Assembly: GCF_027595985.1 (NCBI RefSeq)
Contig: NC_073313.1
Location: 82,772,494-82,836,493 of the forward strand
From: Sorex araneus
Lineage: Eukaryota > Chordata > Mammalia > Eulipotyphla > Soricidae
Reading direction: 5' to 3'
DNA: 64,000 nt
The notes beneath the pieces are model-generated. The model worked only from the letters and a program-made list of their open reading frames with translations, searched no databases and was not told where the DNA came from. The position numbers were made by a program, and so were the translations under genes. Of this stretch, positions 9,944-20,100 are shown piece by piece. Every line of letters starts with the position of its first letter. Within the stretch, counting starts at the first letter, position 1.

Positions 9944-10136
9944 GGGGCCGAAGTGATAGCATAGCAGGTAGGGCGTTTGCCTTGCACACGGATGGCCTGG
10001 GTTTGATGCCCGGCATCCCATATGGTCCCCCGAGCACTGCCAGGAGTAATTCCTGAGCTCAGAGCCAGGAGTTACCCCTGAGCATCACTGGGTGTAACCC
10101 AAAAAGCAAAAAAAGAAAAAGAAAAAGAAAAAGAAA
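9944..10136 (+). mobile_element. SOR-type SINE
   Basis: Full copy with well-kept A box ('tagcatagcaggtaggg') and body. The tail is (AAAAAG)n. Confidence 0.88.
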
Positions 10137-10315
10137 TCCCTTGGAGCAAGAATTGCGTCTCACCCTACACACCTACCGCTGTGTGAATTGTAGATGCGGA
10201 GGTGAGAAAAGGGAAGGAAATGGTCTGAATCCAAAAAGAAGGCCAGTAGGGAAGCAGATTCAACAGGAGTAAGAGGGTCCGAAGTGAGATGCAGCAACTG
10301 AAGATCAACTTCCAA

Positions 10316-10492
10316 GGCCAGAGAGCTAGTACAGGGGCTAAAGCACTTGACTTGTATGTGGCTCATCTAAGTTCCATCCACAGTACTGTGTGCGTTCCAC
10401 AGCACCACCAGGAGTTAACCCTGAGCACAGACCTGGGAGGTACCCCGAGCACTCCGAGGTATGATGCAAGCACTCCTGTCACTCAAAAAAAG
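10316..10492 (+). mobile_element. SOR-type SINE, diverged
   Basis: 'agagctagtacaggggct', 'caccaccaggagttaaccct' and a short A-rich tail. Confidence 0.75.
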
Positions 10493-10688
10493 ATAAGTGC
10501 TACTTCTTCAAAGGTCCACTTGGACCTGGGCTAAGCATGTAATGATCAAGAGTTTTTCCTGCCTCATCCATTAACTTTACCTCCAACAGCAAAGGAGAAG
10601 ATAAGGGAAGTATTGGTGTTTATCATGCACCAACTACCGAAAATCAACTTTGGTCTTAGAGAGGGCTGGAAAAAACCCACTGGGTAGA

Positions 10689-11335
10689 TGTGCAATACTT
10701 CCTTTATCCATTTGTCTGTTCAGTGGAATACTATGAAACTGTTAGGAAAAGTGAAGTCATGAAATTTGCCTATAAATGGACAGACATGGAGAGTATCATG
10801 CTGAGTGAAATGAGTCAGAAGGAGAGGGACAGATATTGAAAAACTGCATTCACCTGTGGTATATAAAAATGTACAGTAGAAGACTAATATCCATGGCCAG
10901 GGAAAACAGGGGTTAGGAGTATGGGTCAATGGTTGAATCCACCCACACATGTGTGAGGGGCTGAGGGTAGGTAAGATAGAGAAGAAACCGGTATAACAAT
11001 AATAGACGTGGATGATCATGCTGGAGAAGAATTGAGGGTGAAAAATAAGTAAAGGGATATTCTTGACAACTTTTTCGTATCAATGTTGCAAACCACAATG
11101 CCCAAAAGGAGAGAAGGAGGGAGAGAGAGACAGAGAGAGAAGAAAAGCACCTGCCACAGAGGCAGACAGGCAAAAGGGGGCGGGGGATGATGGGAGGGAA
11201 CCTAGGGACCCTGGTGCTGGGAAATGTACACTGGTGGAGGGATGGGTGCTGGAATACTATATGACTTAAATCCAATCATGAACAGCTTTGTAAGGGTCTA
11301 TGTCATAGTGGTTCAATAAAAAAGCTAAAAGACAC
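10689..11335 (+). mobile_element. L1 LINE 3' end with a short inverted 5' segment
   Basis: The plus part (10720-11325) encodes the last ORF2 residues (gaatactatgaaactg..., gagtcagaaggagaggg) and the 3'UTR with 'aataaaaaa'. The first 32 bp (10689-10720) are inverted. Their reverse complement, 'aacagacaaatggataaag...', matches the L1 sequence that should lie just upstream. Target duplication AACCCACTGGGTAGA (10674-10688) recurs with one change at 11336-11350. Confidence 0.88.
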
Positions 11336-11350
11336 AACCCACCGGGTAGA

Positions 11351-11516
11351 GCCACAACATGCAAGGAGAGAAAAAGAAAACTAAGCCAGAGGAAAAGTTA
11401 GTTGGTGAAAATCAGCCAAGGGCAACTAGCTAAAACCTTTAGCCATCTTGTCCTCCTTATTAGCACCCTCCTTCAACACAAATGAAGCTGAAAATCAGCG
11501 TAAAGGATGCCCCCAA
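11351..11516. other. Unassigned DNA
   Basis: Nothing recognised. Confidence 0.4.
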
Positions 11517-11695
11517 GGGGCAGGAGTGATGATACAGTGAGTAGAGTGCTTACCTTGCATGCTGTCTGCCAAGATTCAGTGGCTGGCACCCAATGTGGTC
11601 TCCAAGCCAGCCAGGAGTGTTCACTAAATCTGAGTGCAGAGTCAAAAGTAAACTTTTAGCATAGTCAGGTGTGGCCCCAAAAACAAAACAAAAAA
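11517..11695 (+). mobile_element. SOR-type SINE, diverged
   Basis: 'ggggcaggagtgatgatac', 'gccagccaggagtg' and 'caggtgtggccccaaaaac' with an A-rich tail. Confidence 0.8.
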
Positions 11696-11917
11696 GGACA
11701 CCCCAAGACCCTACAGCTATTTAACCAATAAAGCTGAGTAGATTAGAGTTCTCTCTGTCAGGAGAAGGCACACCCCTTCCTTATGTCAAATATGGCATGT
11801 GAAGGAGAAAAATGCCTGGCTTTGCTTGCGTGCATCTTTAGTAGGTGTCAGATGTTATACTGGAGGTACATACATTTCCAGAGGAACTCTTGACTTTAAG
11901 AAAGAAAGGAAAACACA

Positions 11918-12087
11918 GGGCCAGAGACAGTATAGTGGTATTTGCCCTGTACACACTTGACCCACGTTCTATCCACAGCACCCCATATGGTACTCAGAGA
12001 CTCTTCAGCGGTGATACTTGAGCACAGAGTCAGAAATAATCTCTGAGAACTGCCAGGTGTGACTCCCAAATGAAAGAGAAGGGAGAG
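11918..12087 (+). mobile_element. SOR-type SINE leading into a microsatellite
   Basis: SINE body ('cagcaccccatatggt', 'gagaactgccaggtgtgac') whose tail continues directly as the purine microsatellite. Similar flanks (aaggaaaacac at 11906-11916 and aaggaaaaaacac near 12656) suggest the target duplication. Confidence 0.8.
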
Positions 12088-12121
12088 ATGAAGAGAGAAA
12101 GAGAGAAAGAAAAGAAAGAAA

Positions 12122-12162
<41 letters not shown>

Positions 12163-12660
12163 AAAGAAAGAAAGAAAGAAAGGAAAGGAAGGGAAGGAAG
12201 GAAGGAAGGAAGGAAGGAAGGAAGGAAGGAAGGAAGGAAGGAAGGAAGGAAGGAGAAAGAAAGAGAGAGGGAGAAAAGAGAAAAATAAAGAGAGAGGGAG
12301 GGAGGGAGGGAGGGGGAGGGGAGGGAGAGAGAACAAGAGAAGGAAGGAAGGAAGGAGGGAGGGAGGGAGGGAGGGAGGGAGGGAGGGAGGAGGGAGGAAG
12401 GAGGGAAGGAGGGAAGGAGGTAAGGAGGGAAGGAGGGAGGAGGGAGGGAGGGAGAAAGGAAGGAAGGAAGGAAGGGAAGGAAGGAAGGAAGGAAGGAAGG
12501 AAGGAAGGAAGGAAGGAAGGAAGGAAGGAAGAAGGAAGGAAGGAAGGAAGGAAGGAAGGAAGGAAGGAAGGAAGGAAGGAAGGAAGGAAGGAAGGAAGGA
12601 AGGAAGGAAGGAAGGAAGGAAGGAAGGAAGGAAGGAAGGAAGGAAGGAAGGAAGGAAGGA
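12088..12660. repeat. Purine microsatellite (GAAA/GGAA/GGGA)n
   Basis: About 570 bp of AAAG, AAGG and AGGG blocks, grown from the tail of the preceding SINE. The Pro/Ser/Phe/Leu frames on the minus strand are artefacts. Confidence 0.95.
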
Positions 12661-12671
12661 AAAAACACCAC

Positions 12672-12845
12672 GGGCTAAAGAGCTATTGCTATTACAGGGG
12701 CTATATACATTTCTCGCACTTGGATGATCCCAGTTTGATCCTGGGCACCACATATGGACCCCCAAGCATCTCTGAGAGCAGTCCCTGAACACAAAGTTGG
12801 GGGTAACCCCAGGGCACCACCAGGCACAAACCCTCCAAACAAAAT
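12672..12845 (+). mobile_element. SOR-type SINE, diverged
   Basis: 'cagtttgatcctgggcacca', 'tggacccccaagca' and 'gggcaccaccaggcac', placed directly after the microsatellite. Confidence 0.78.
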
Positions 12846-13697
12846 GAATCAGAGAACAGAAACACCCTGTGGAACTGTGTCCAATGCAAGAGAGGGGAAT
12901 GCACCAGAAAGAAGGAATGAAAGAAAAAGAAACTCAGGCACCTGAGCTGAAAGGCACAGGCTTTTGGAGAACTTCAAAGCTAAGTTTGATATTCTAGTGA
13001 GGAATTTATCTTAATGAACAAGACTCAATCAATGGAAAGTGACAGATGGGATAATTTAAAGTTCAAGTTCCCTTCTTCTGTTTCTTTGTATGAAAGAGAA
13101 CTAACTTTCTGATCATTTTTTTCCTCAGCTGTAATATTCTGCTGCATAAAGAAGATTGAACACTGAATACCACATTAATATGTTATTGGCATCTTTCTTT
13201 TTTCATATCCTACATGTTGATTGTAAAACCGTCCAGAGAGACTGATAGCTATAATATATTACAGTTTCTCAACTTCAAATTAATTTCATAACAGTGCAGT
13301 AGAGCCAGATATTCTCTGCTCCACGAAGTAACTCAAAATAGGTAATATTCTCTTTCCTTTGCTCTTTGGAAACCCCAGGTCTGGTTATTTTCTTTATTGG
13401 ATAACCTATCTAGGCTTTACTTCCTTATGATCCATTACCTGCTTTGTAATTACCACCTTCTCACAGAAATGTCCAATCGTCAGGCAGGTAGATTGAATGT
13501 GTCTCTGCACACACACCCAAGATAAGCGGCACAAAGCTGCCTATGAACAGGGGAACTGTATTGGGACATGGGAAATCCATATCTGCATGATTCCCACTTT
13601 CATAGCTGAGTTTTAACTGGGGTCACTGGGACCTCAGAGACACGGTGTAAGCCAGTGACCACATGAAGGAACCATCTGGGTAATTTCCAAGGACTAC
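12846..13697. other. SINE-free unassigned DNA
   Basis: About 850 bp, AT-rich, with no gene, RNA or repeat I recognise. Confidence 0.5.
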
Positions 13698-13712
13698 AAA
13701 AGCATTAGTTCA

Positions 13713-13892
13713 GGGGCTGGAGCAATAGCACAGCGGGTAGGGTGTTTGCCTTGCATACGGCCAACCCGGGTTCGATGCCCAGCATCCCATATGGTCCCCT
13801 GAGCACCGCCAGGAGTAATTCCTGAGTGCAGAGCCAGGAATAACTCCTGTGCATCACCAGGTGTGACCCAAAAAGCAAAAATAAAATAAAAT
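13713..13892 (+). mobile_element. SOR-type SINE, well preserved
   Basis: Near-consensus copy with A box 'tagcacagcgggtaggg' and body. Perfect 13-bp target duplication AAAAGCATTAGTT (13698-13710 and 13893-13905). Confidence 0.93.
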
Positions 13893-13979
13893 AAAAGCAT
13901 TAGTTTAAACCCACTGAAAACATGCCCTCCTGCTGTTCCCCAGCCCAAGCTCCCTACATGGTCAATGGAATTAAGGTTA

Positions 13980-14289
13980 TTCTGTCTCCTGAGCACAGAG
14001 CCAGGAGTAGCCCTGAGCACCAACGGGTGTGTCCCAATACACCGCCCCACCCAAAATCACTATACTTTCCTCTCCACCACTTGGACAAAGAAGTTGTAAA
14101 GAAGAAATTGAGGGCTGTGGGAAGAAGGGATAGTACTATAGCTAAGTCACTTGCACGCAGTCAACCTGAGTTCAATTCCTGGCATCCATAGGGTTCCATG
14201 AACCCTTGCTGGGAATAGTAGCAATGGCAGAACACATAGCCAGGTGTAAGCCCTGAGCATCACCGGGTGTAGTCCTAAACCAAAAATAA
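13980..14289 (+). mobile_element. Two SOR-type SINEs (3' half, then a degenerate full copy)
   Basis: 13980-14055 is a 3' half ('tgagcacagagccaggagta'). 14111-14289 is a fuller copy with 'gagttcaattcctggcatcc' and 'gagcatcaccgggtgt'. Confidence 0.75.
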
Positions 14290-14432
14290 GGGGATGGGAG
14301 GATTTAGCACATTATTTTCTCCTCTCAGGATCCTACCAGCTGCCAAGGTCAGAGGATCAAAAATGGATCCCACTGTTGTCTCTGTAACTTGTTTGTTCAG
14401 TATAGAAGCCAATCGTCCCATGGAGCATTTTA

Positions 14433-14617
14433 TTGTTTTGTTTTGTTTTTTTCTTTTTGGGTCACACCCGGCGATGCACAAGGGTTACTCCTGGCTCTGC
14501 GCTCAGGAATTACTCCTGGCAGTCTCAGGGGACCATATGGGATGCTGGGATTCGAACCCTGGTCGGCCGCATGCAAGGCAATCACCCTACCCGCTCTGCT
14601 ATCACTCCAGCCCCCAT
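14433..14617 (-). mobile_element. SOR-type SINE, young
   Basis: Near-consensus minus-strand copy. Perfect 15-bp target duplication CCATGGAGCATTTTA (14418-14432 and 14618-14632). Confidence 0.94.
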
Positions 14618-14656
14618 CCATGGAGCATTTTAAATTCAACTTCCTTAAAAAGACAT

Positions 14657-14736
14657 TGAGCTGGAGAGACAGTACAGAGGGTAAGGAGCTTGCTTTGCAT
14701 GCGACTGACCTGGCTCCAATTCCTGGCACTGCATAA
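14657..14736 (+). mobile_element. SOR-type SINE, 5' part, interrupted by the RTE
   Basis: Head and B-box region ('ctccaattcctggcactgc') breaks off at the RTE insertion. Its 3' part resumes at 18193. Confidence 0.88.
14725..14736. repeat. RTE target-site duplication, left copy
   Basis: GGCACTGCATAA is repeated exactly at 18181-18192, on the far side of the RTE element. Confidence 0.92.
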
Positions 14737-15533
14737 CTTGTATCACTTGTCATCCTGTTGCTCATCGATTTGCTTGAGTGGGCGACAGTAATGTCTCCAT
14801 TCATCCCTGTTGCGTGCTAGTTAGCCCAATGGTGTCTGCTCACTCCAGGAACACGAAGAGCATCAAACAGTTTGTTCAGGGTCTTGATGAAGAAATCTGA
14901 CCATATCAAAGGTGGGCAGCCAGGTATTCTTTTGACATCCCGTGGAATCCAGTCGGTAACAGCTCTAGTCCAGCGGTCATCTCCAAATTGCATTATGTGT
15001 CTGGCCCATCTGATTTTCGACGCTTTGGCAAAGAAGGCAGCATCCTTGATCCTCAATTGTCGTCGACAGAGGCCGGAACTCCGGATTCCTTTTCTCACTT
15101 GAGTGAAGCAGGATATTCCAAACATAGCTCTTTCAATTCCTCTTTCGGAGACCTGAATAACGTTTTCATCCTGTTGTCGCAGGGACCAGGTCTCTGAGGC
15201 GTGTGTTAGTGCAGGAAGAACAGTGGAGTCGAAAAGATGTTCCTGGAACCAGAGGCTCTTCATCCTCTTAACAACTTCTTCAATGCTCTTGAAGGGGACC
15301 CACACTGGCTATTCCTCCTGCACATCTCAGGTGCCAGGTTATTCGTCATGTTGAGTTCTCGACTTAGGTACACATAACTGCTGCATTCGGAGATGTTCGT
15401 TCCATTGAGAGCAAATGGAATGACAGGAACTAGTCCGTTTCTCACAAACATTCTCTTCATGAGATTCAGCTGCAGTCCGACCTTTCTACACCCATGGTCA
15501 AAGTCGGCCAGCAATTGTGCCACTTGGCTAATG

Positions 15534-15607
15534 TTTGGTGTTATTAGAACAATGTTATCAGTGAAGTGGAGGTGGTATAGTTGCCGACCGTATACCTTCA
15601 CTCCCAT
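15534..15607 (-). pseudogene. RTE reverse-transcriptase catalytic-core segment (degenerate)
   Basis: The frame reads LHFTDNIVLITP where active RTE enzymes have a FADD box. The second catalytic aspartate is lost. It sits between a broken upstream RT frame and an intact-looking downstream frame (SECSSYVYL). Confidence 0.8.
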
Positions 15608-17123
15608 TCCTTCCCTTCCAGTTGTTGCAAGACGTTCTCAAAGGTGGCGCTGAAGAGGTTCAGTGAAATGGTGTCACCCTGCCGAACTTTATGTCGATGA
15701 TCACTTCCTTGTAGAATGATGAGATCCTGGTGGTGAATCCCTAGTACAGTTCACGGAGGACTTTGATGTACTGAGTTTGAATGCCGTTTGGCTAGGGCTT
15801 CGAAGACCACTTCAGTCTCCACAGAATCAAAGGCCTTCTTTAAATCGATGAACGTTAGAGCGACATCTTGAACTCTCGCAGAACCTCAATGAGCTTGGTC
15901 ACTGTGTGGATATGGTCGATTATGAATCTTTTTCGGAATGCAGCTTGCTCGCATGATTGTCCTTCATCTAGTGTTCTGCCAATCCTATTCAGAATGACTC
16001 GAGTGAACAACTTGTAGATGATGAACAACAGGCAGATCAGGCTATAGTTGTCGATGTTGTGGATGTCTCCCTTCTTGTACAACAGAACGGTCCTGCTGAT
16101 TTTCCATTGGGACAGAACTTTGCATTCAGACAGGTAACCTGTGAAGAGCCAGGCCAGTGTATTGATGAGTACTAGCAGCAGATTCTTCAAGTGTTCACAT
16201 CTGACTGGGTGCTATACACTTCTTTACCGACGAAATGGCGTGTAAGATTTCGGAAGGGAGGACGTTGGGAACAACATATCCATCCTACAGAATTTGGTAT
16301 GTGGGCAGGTGGACATGGCTATTGAAGATATCCGAGTAGAAGTCATGGATAACTTTTTCCATTGCCCTTCTGGAAGATGTAATTGATCCATCGGGACGTC
16401 GGAGGGCAGTCATCTTGGTCTTGTAGTTGGTGAAGCACAGGCGGGTGTTGCAAATACTTTTCCTGGCTTCTACCACATCAGTCAACACTTTTTCTCTTCT
16501 CTTTTTGAGGTCTTCCTTTGTCTCTTCTCTACACAGCTTTGCGAGCTCGGACATTATCTTGTTCTTGCCTGAGGCACTCGCCAAACCACATTGGCAAATG
16601 AGCTCGAGAGTTTCTTTTTGCGGCTTTCTCACTCTCGGCATTCCTTGCACAGTCATGGAGGTGCTAAACCAGTCAATCGTATTCCTCATCAATGTTGTCA
16701 ACAATGGCATTTTCCCATCTTCCCATATTGCCTCAATCATGCCAAAGAGTTCCCAGTTGGTGGTTGTTCTGGGAGTTCTCTTTTGAAACTTTCTCCCCAC
16801 TCCATGAAGTAGAATTTTGCATGAAGGAGATGGTGGTCTGATTCCGTTTGGAATTTTGGGACAACAGCAACATCGGTCAGGCAAAACCATCAATTGAATA
16901 TGATGCGGTAAATTTCATTGTGGAACTGTCCACTTGGAGACTGTCATGCCCAACATTTAGATTTGGCCTTCTGGAACTGCAAGTTACCATGGGTGGTCTT
17001 GGTTAACACGATCAACTCACACAGCCTCTCACCCTGTTCGTTCCATTCTAGGCCATGGGTCCCAATGTGGAGTTCTTCGGGCAACCTTCTCATCATATCT
17101 TGGCTTTAAAATCATCAACAATG

Positions 17124-17324
17124 GGGCTGGAGAGATAGCACAGCGGGTAGGGCGTTTGCCTTGCACGCGGCCGACCCGGGTTCAAATCCCAGCATCCCAT
17201 ATGGTCCCCTGAGCACGGCCAGGGGTAATTCCTGAGTGCAGAGCCAGGAGTAACCCCTGTGCATCGCCAGGTGTGACCCAAAAAGCAAAAAAAAAAACAA
17301 AAACAAAAACAAAAAAAATAAAAT
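17124..17324 (+). mobile_element. SOR-type SINE nested in the RTE endonuclease region
   Basis: Near-consensus copy with A tail (CAAAAA repeats). Sixteen-bp target duplication AAAATCATCAACAATG (17108-17123) recurs with one change at 17325-17340. It cuts the RTE frame just after the GDFN-equivalent residues. Confidence 0.95.
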
Positions 17325-18180
17325 AAAATCATCAACAGTGACCTTGTAGAAGGTGTGGTCTTCTTTATAAAACTCCTCCAGCTCCATGTAGAACTTCTCA
17401 ATTTCTTCTTTGTTGTAGTTGGTTGTTGGTGCATAGATGATGAAGATAGAAACTGCCGGCAATGAGCCACATCTATTAAAGCGTAATCATCCGATTCGGA
17501 TTGTTAGGCATTCGAATGAATCAATGCTCATGGCCAAGTTCGTGTTGAAAAGGACACCGACACCCCCAACACCTCTGTTGTCACATGTTCCGAGGAACAG
17601 TTCTTCTCCAGTGTCGAAAACAGCATGATGTGTTTGACGCCTTCTCATCTCAGTCAGTCCAATGACATTATACTTGATCTTCTGCACTTGCACCATCAGG
17701 TCCTCAATGGTTGCTTCTGATGCCGGCGTCTGTGCATTGAAAGTACAGACAGTCATTTTAGTCCTTCTTTGATTTGGCAGCCTAGTTCAGCCCTGAGATT
17801 TTATCAGCCTCTCCTTGCTCGTCCTCAAATGCTGCCATATTGGGCCTCTTTCAGGGTCAGAAGAATGAGGGCCATTTTTGTTACTGTTTTTGACATATCA
17901 AATATGACACAGGTAGCTTGCCAGGCTCTGCTGTGCAGGCGGGATACCCTCGGTAGCTTGCCGGGCTCTCCAAGAGAAACAGAAGCTTTTATGGCGGCCT
18001 CTAATTGCCCTTACAGGTGCTCCTTGTTTACCGAATGCAAGCTTTTGGTCTACTGGCATGTTGTAACAATCTGCACGCTGACAAACACACACCTGCCTGC
18101 GTCTCTGGGCAGCATCTGTTGGTTCACCGTTTGCCAGTTGGCACCGTTGCCCACCATGATGAGGCGGTGAACCATCGAGG

Positions 18181-18192
18181 GGCACTGCATAA
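18181..18192. repeat. RTE target-site duplication, right copy
   Basis: GGCACTGCATAA, identical to 14725-14736. Confidence 0.92.
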
Positions 18193-18285
18193 GGTTCCTT
18201 AATCCCCTCCAAGAGTGATCCCTAAGCAGAGAGTCAGAAGAAAGTCTTGATCACAAGCGGTGTGACTCTAAAATTAACCCTACTC
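18193..18285 (+). mobile_element. SOR-type SINE, 3' part, resuming after the RTE
   Basis: 'ccaagagtgatccctaagc' and 'caagcggtgtgactct' complete the SINE begun at 14657. Confidence 0.85.
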
Positions 18286-18319
18286 CCCGGCAAATGACAT
18301 TGAATTTAAAGGGTTTATA

Positions 18320-18445
18320 GGGCCAGAGAGTTAGCACAGTGGGTTGGAGTGCATGTTTTAAATATAGGAGGCCCGGGTTCTAGCCCTGAGTATATTACAA
18401 TTACTGTCGGGTGTTGCCCCCAAACAAAATTAATAAAATAAATGA
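18320..18445 (+). mobile_element. SOR-type SINE with internal deletion
   Basis: Head 'gttagcacagtgggttgg' and tail 'gtgttgcccccaaac' with part of the body missing. The tail is AATA-rich. Confidence 0.75.
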
Positions 18446-18868
18446 ATGAATAGAATGACTAATAATTACATTGGATTTGATGTTCATTCCTCAATCACGT
18501 CACATGAGCCATATTTCAAATGTTTAGGAGATATAGGTACCTGGTGGCTATGCTATCTGAGAGTGCAGATGGAGACTATTTCTATCCTTGCAGAAAGTTC
18601 TCCTTGACAGCTCTGTTTTCGACCCCCCGCAGACTTGTCTTTAAGGAGGAGCAGAATACTGATTAGTTGCCATGAGAAGGGAAGATATTTCAGGACATAA
18701 TTTACGGGGACAAATGTTAATTGTTTGGGTGCGATAAGAAGAAAGCATCTCTGAATGTCTGGTTTTCTAAAGCAGTCTTGATATTAGAAGCATCTCTGGA
18801 AATAATCTAGGGTATTATTTTTTGATGTCTAATATAATCATGTAAAATTTTTTTTAAAAAAACTTGCA
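18446..18868. other. Unassigned intergenic DNA
   Basis: No gene or repeat recognised. Confidence 0.5.
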
Positions 18869-19040
18869 GGGGGACTGGAACAATAGTACAACTGGTAGGG
18901 TGCTTGCCTTGCACGTGGCCAACCCAGGTTCCATGATCAGCATTTCATACAGTTCCTTGACCTCCACCAGAAGTAATTCCTGAGTGCAAACCCTGGAATA
19001 GCCCTTGAGCATCTCTTGACTGTGGCCCCAATCAAAATTA
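18869..19040 (+). mobile_element. SOR-type SINE
   Basis: 'caatagtacaactggtaggg' head, 'agtaattcctgagtgca' body, short tail. Confidence 0.82.
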
Positions 19041-19061
19041 CTTAATTAGGTTTGAAAATTG

Positions 19062-19245
19062 CAGAAGGCGGAGCAATAGTACATCCTTATCAAACAGCTT
19101 GCCTTGCATGTGTCTGACCTACATTCAATCCCCAGCACCCCATATGGTACCCTGAGTCAGAAGTGATCTCTGAGCACAGAGCCAGGTGAAGGCCCCGAGC
19201 ACCACTGTATGTGACCCCTCTGGCCCCCAAAGCAAACCCCCAAAA
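19062..19245 (+). mobile_element. SOR-type SINE, diverged
   Basis: 'attcaatccccagcacccc', 'gagcacagagccagg' and 'ccccgagcaccactg' on the plus strand. Confidence 0.8.
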
Positions 19246-19302
19246 CTGCATAGGCAAAGCAGTTACAATGGCCATAAAGGCATTGCTAATACTTTCCCCA
19301 TA

Positions 19303-19485
19303 GGGGCCAGGGTGATAGTACAGTGATTAGGGCACTTTTCCTTGTACACGGCCAACCCAAATTCGACCCCTGGTATGCCATATGGTCCCCGAGAACTGCC
19401 AGGAGTAATTCCTGAGTGCAGAGCTAGGAATAACCCCTGAGCATGGCCAGGTAGGGCCCCAGACCAAAGCAAACAAATCCCAAAA
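19303..19485 (+). mobile_element. SOR-type SINE
   Basis: Full copy. Target duplication ACTTTCCCCA (19291-19300 and 19486-19495). Confidence 0.88.
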
Positions 19486-19516
19486 ACTTTCCCCAAAATA
19501 AAAAACAATTAATGCA

Positions 19517-19565
19517 AAAAGATATATATATATATAGATATATAGATATATAGATATATATATAC
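19517..19565. repeat. Microsatellite (TATAGA/TA)n
   Basis: Repeats of 'atatatagat' over about 50 bp. Confidence 0.85.
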
Positions 19566-19582
19566 CAAAACAACACTTTTCC

Positions 19583-20100
19583 CAGGCTTAAGGGATAAGT
19601 TAAAGTACTTGTCTTGCACGTGGGAGGTGGAGAATTTCAGCCCCAGTGCTGCCCACATGCATCAGGCTTGATTTTGACAGCTCTGTGGTTTGGGTTTCAG
19701 TGCCACAACAGAGTTGTGCGTGATCCCTGACCCACGGCAGTCAGGCTGTTATGTGTGTGATCACCAGAGCGAATGTGTGCACCCTCCAGCCGGCAACCAA
19801 ACTGAGAAATCTGAGCACAGCTGCAAGCAATAAGCCTCCAGTAAGCAAGTGTATGAACCCCACAGTAACCCTTCAATGAGACTACAACCAGAATGTGTTC
19901 AATCACTGCACCTAAAGCGCGGGCCGGGGGGGTGTGACCCCTGCCTAGCCGAGCAACTGAGAGTTTGAGCACTGACCAAATGGACTCCCCACCTAGCCCA
20001 ACAACCCAAAATGGGTGTGAGCCACAGACAGCCATGTGCTCCTCATCACTATCACCACCATGAGAAATAAAGGATGGGAGGAAGTTTAGACAAACAATAA
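19583..20100. other. SINE head remnant followed by unassigned DNA
   Basis: A degenerate plus-strand SINE head lies at 19583-19640 ('gtacttgtcttgcacgtgg'). The rest, to about 20100, has scattered SINE-like phrases ('gtgatccctgac', 'ctgagcacagctgc') but no continuous match. I see no gene. Confidence 0.45.

Larger units (their letters stand above)
14737..18180 (-). mobile_element. RTE-clade non-LTR retrotransposon (RTE1_Sar-like), near full length, inactive, split by a SINE
   Basis: One protein's worth of coding lies on the minus strand: an APE-type endonuclease starting near 17756 (MTVCTFNAQTPASEATIEDL), the linker at 16285-16700, the reverse transcriptase at 15540-16190 (LLYKKGDIHNIDNYSLICLL, FTRVILNRIGRTLDEGQ) and a C-terminal part to 14817 (ASETWSLRQQDEN, SKIRWARHIMQFGDDRWTRA, WSDFF). 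A leader of about 420 bp precedes the start. The 3' end closes with 'gatgacaagtgatac'. The perfect 12-bp target duplication and net length of about 3.24 kb suggest a nearly complete element. It is dead: several frameshifts and stops, the RT core FADD reads FTDN, and the endonuclease GDFN motif reads DDFK and is soon followed by a stop. From memory the protein closely resembles RTE proteins of parasitic nematodes. Confidence 0.93.

Noticed and set aside
11896-12792. A 298-codon Pro/Ser/Phe/Leu frame on the minus strand
   Set aside because: Translation of the second purine microsatellite.
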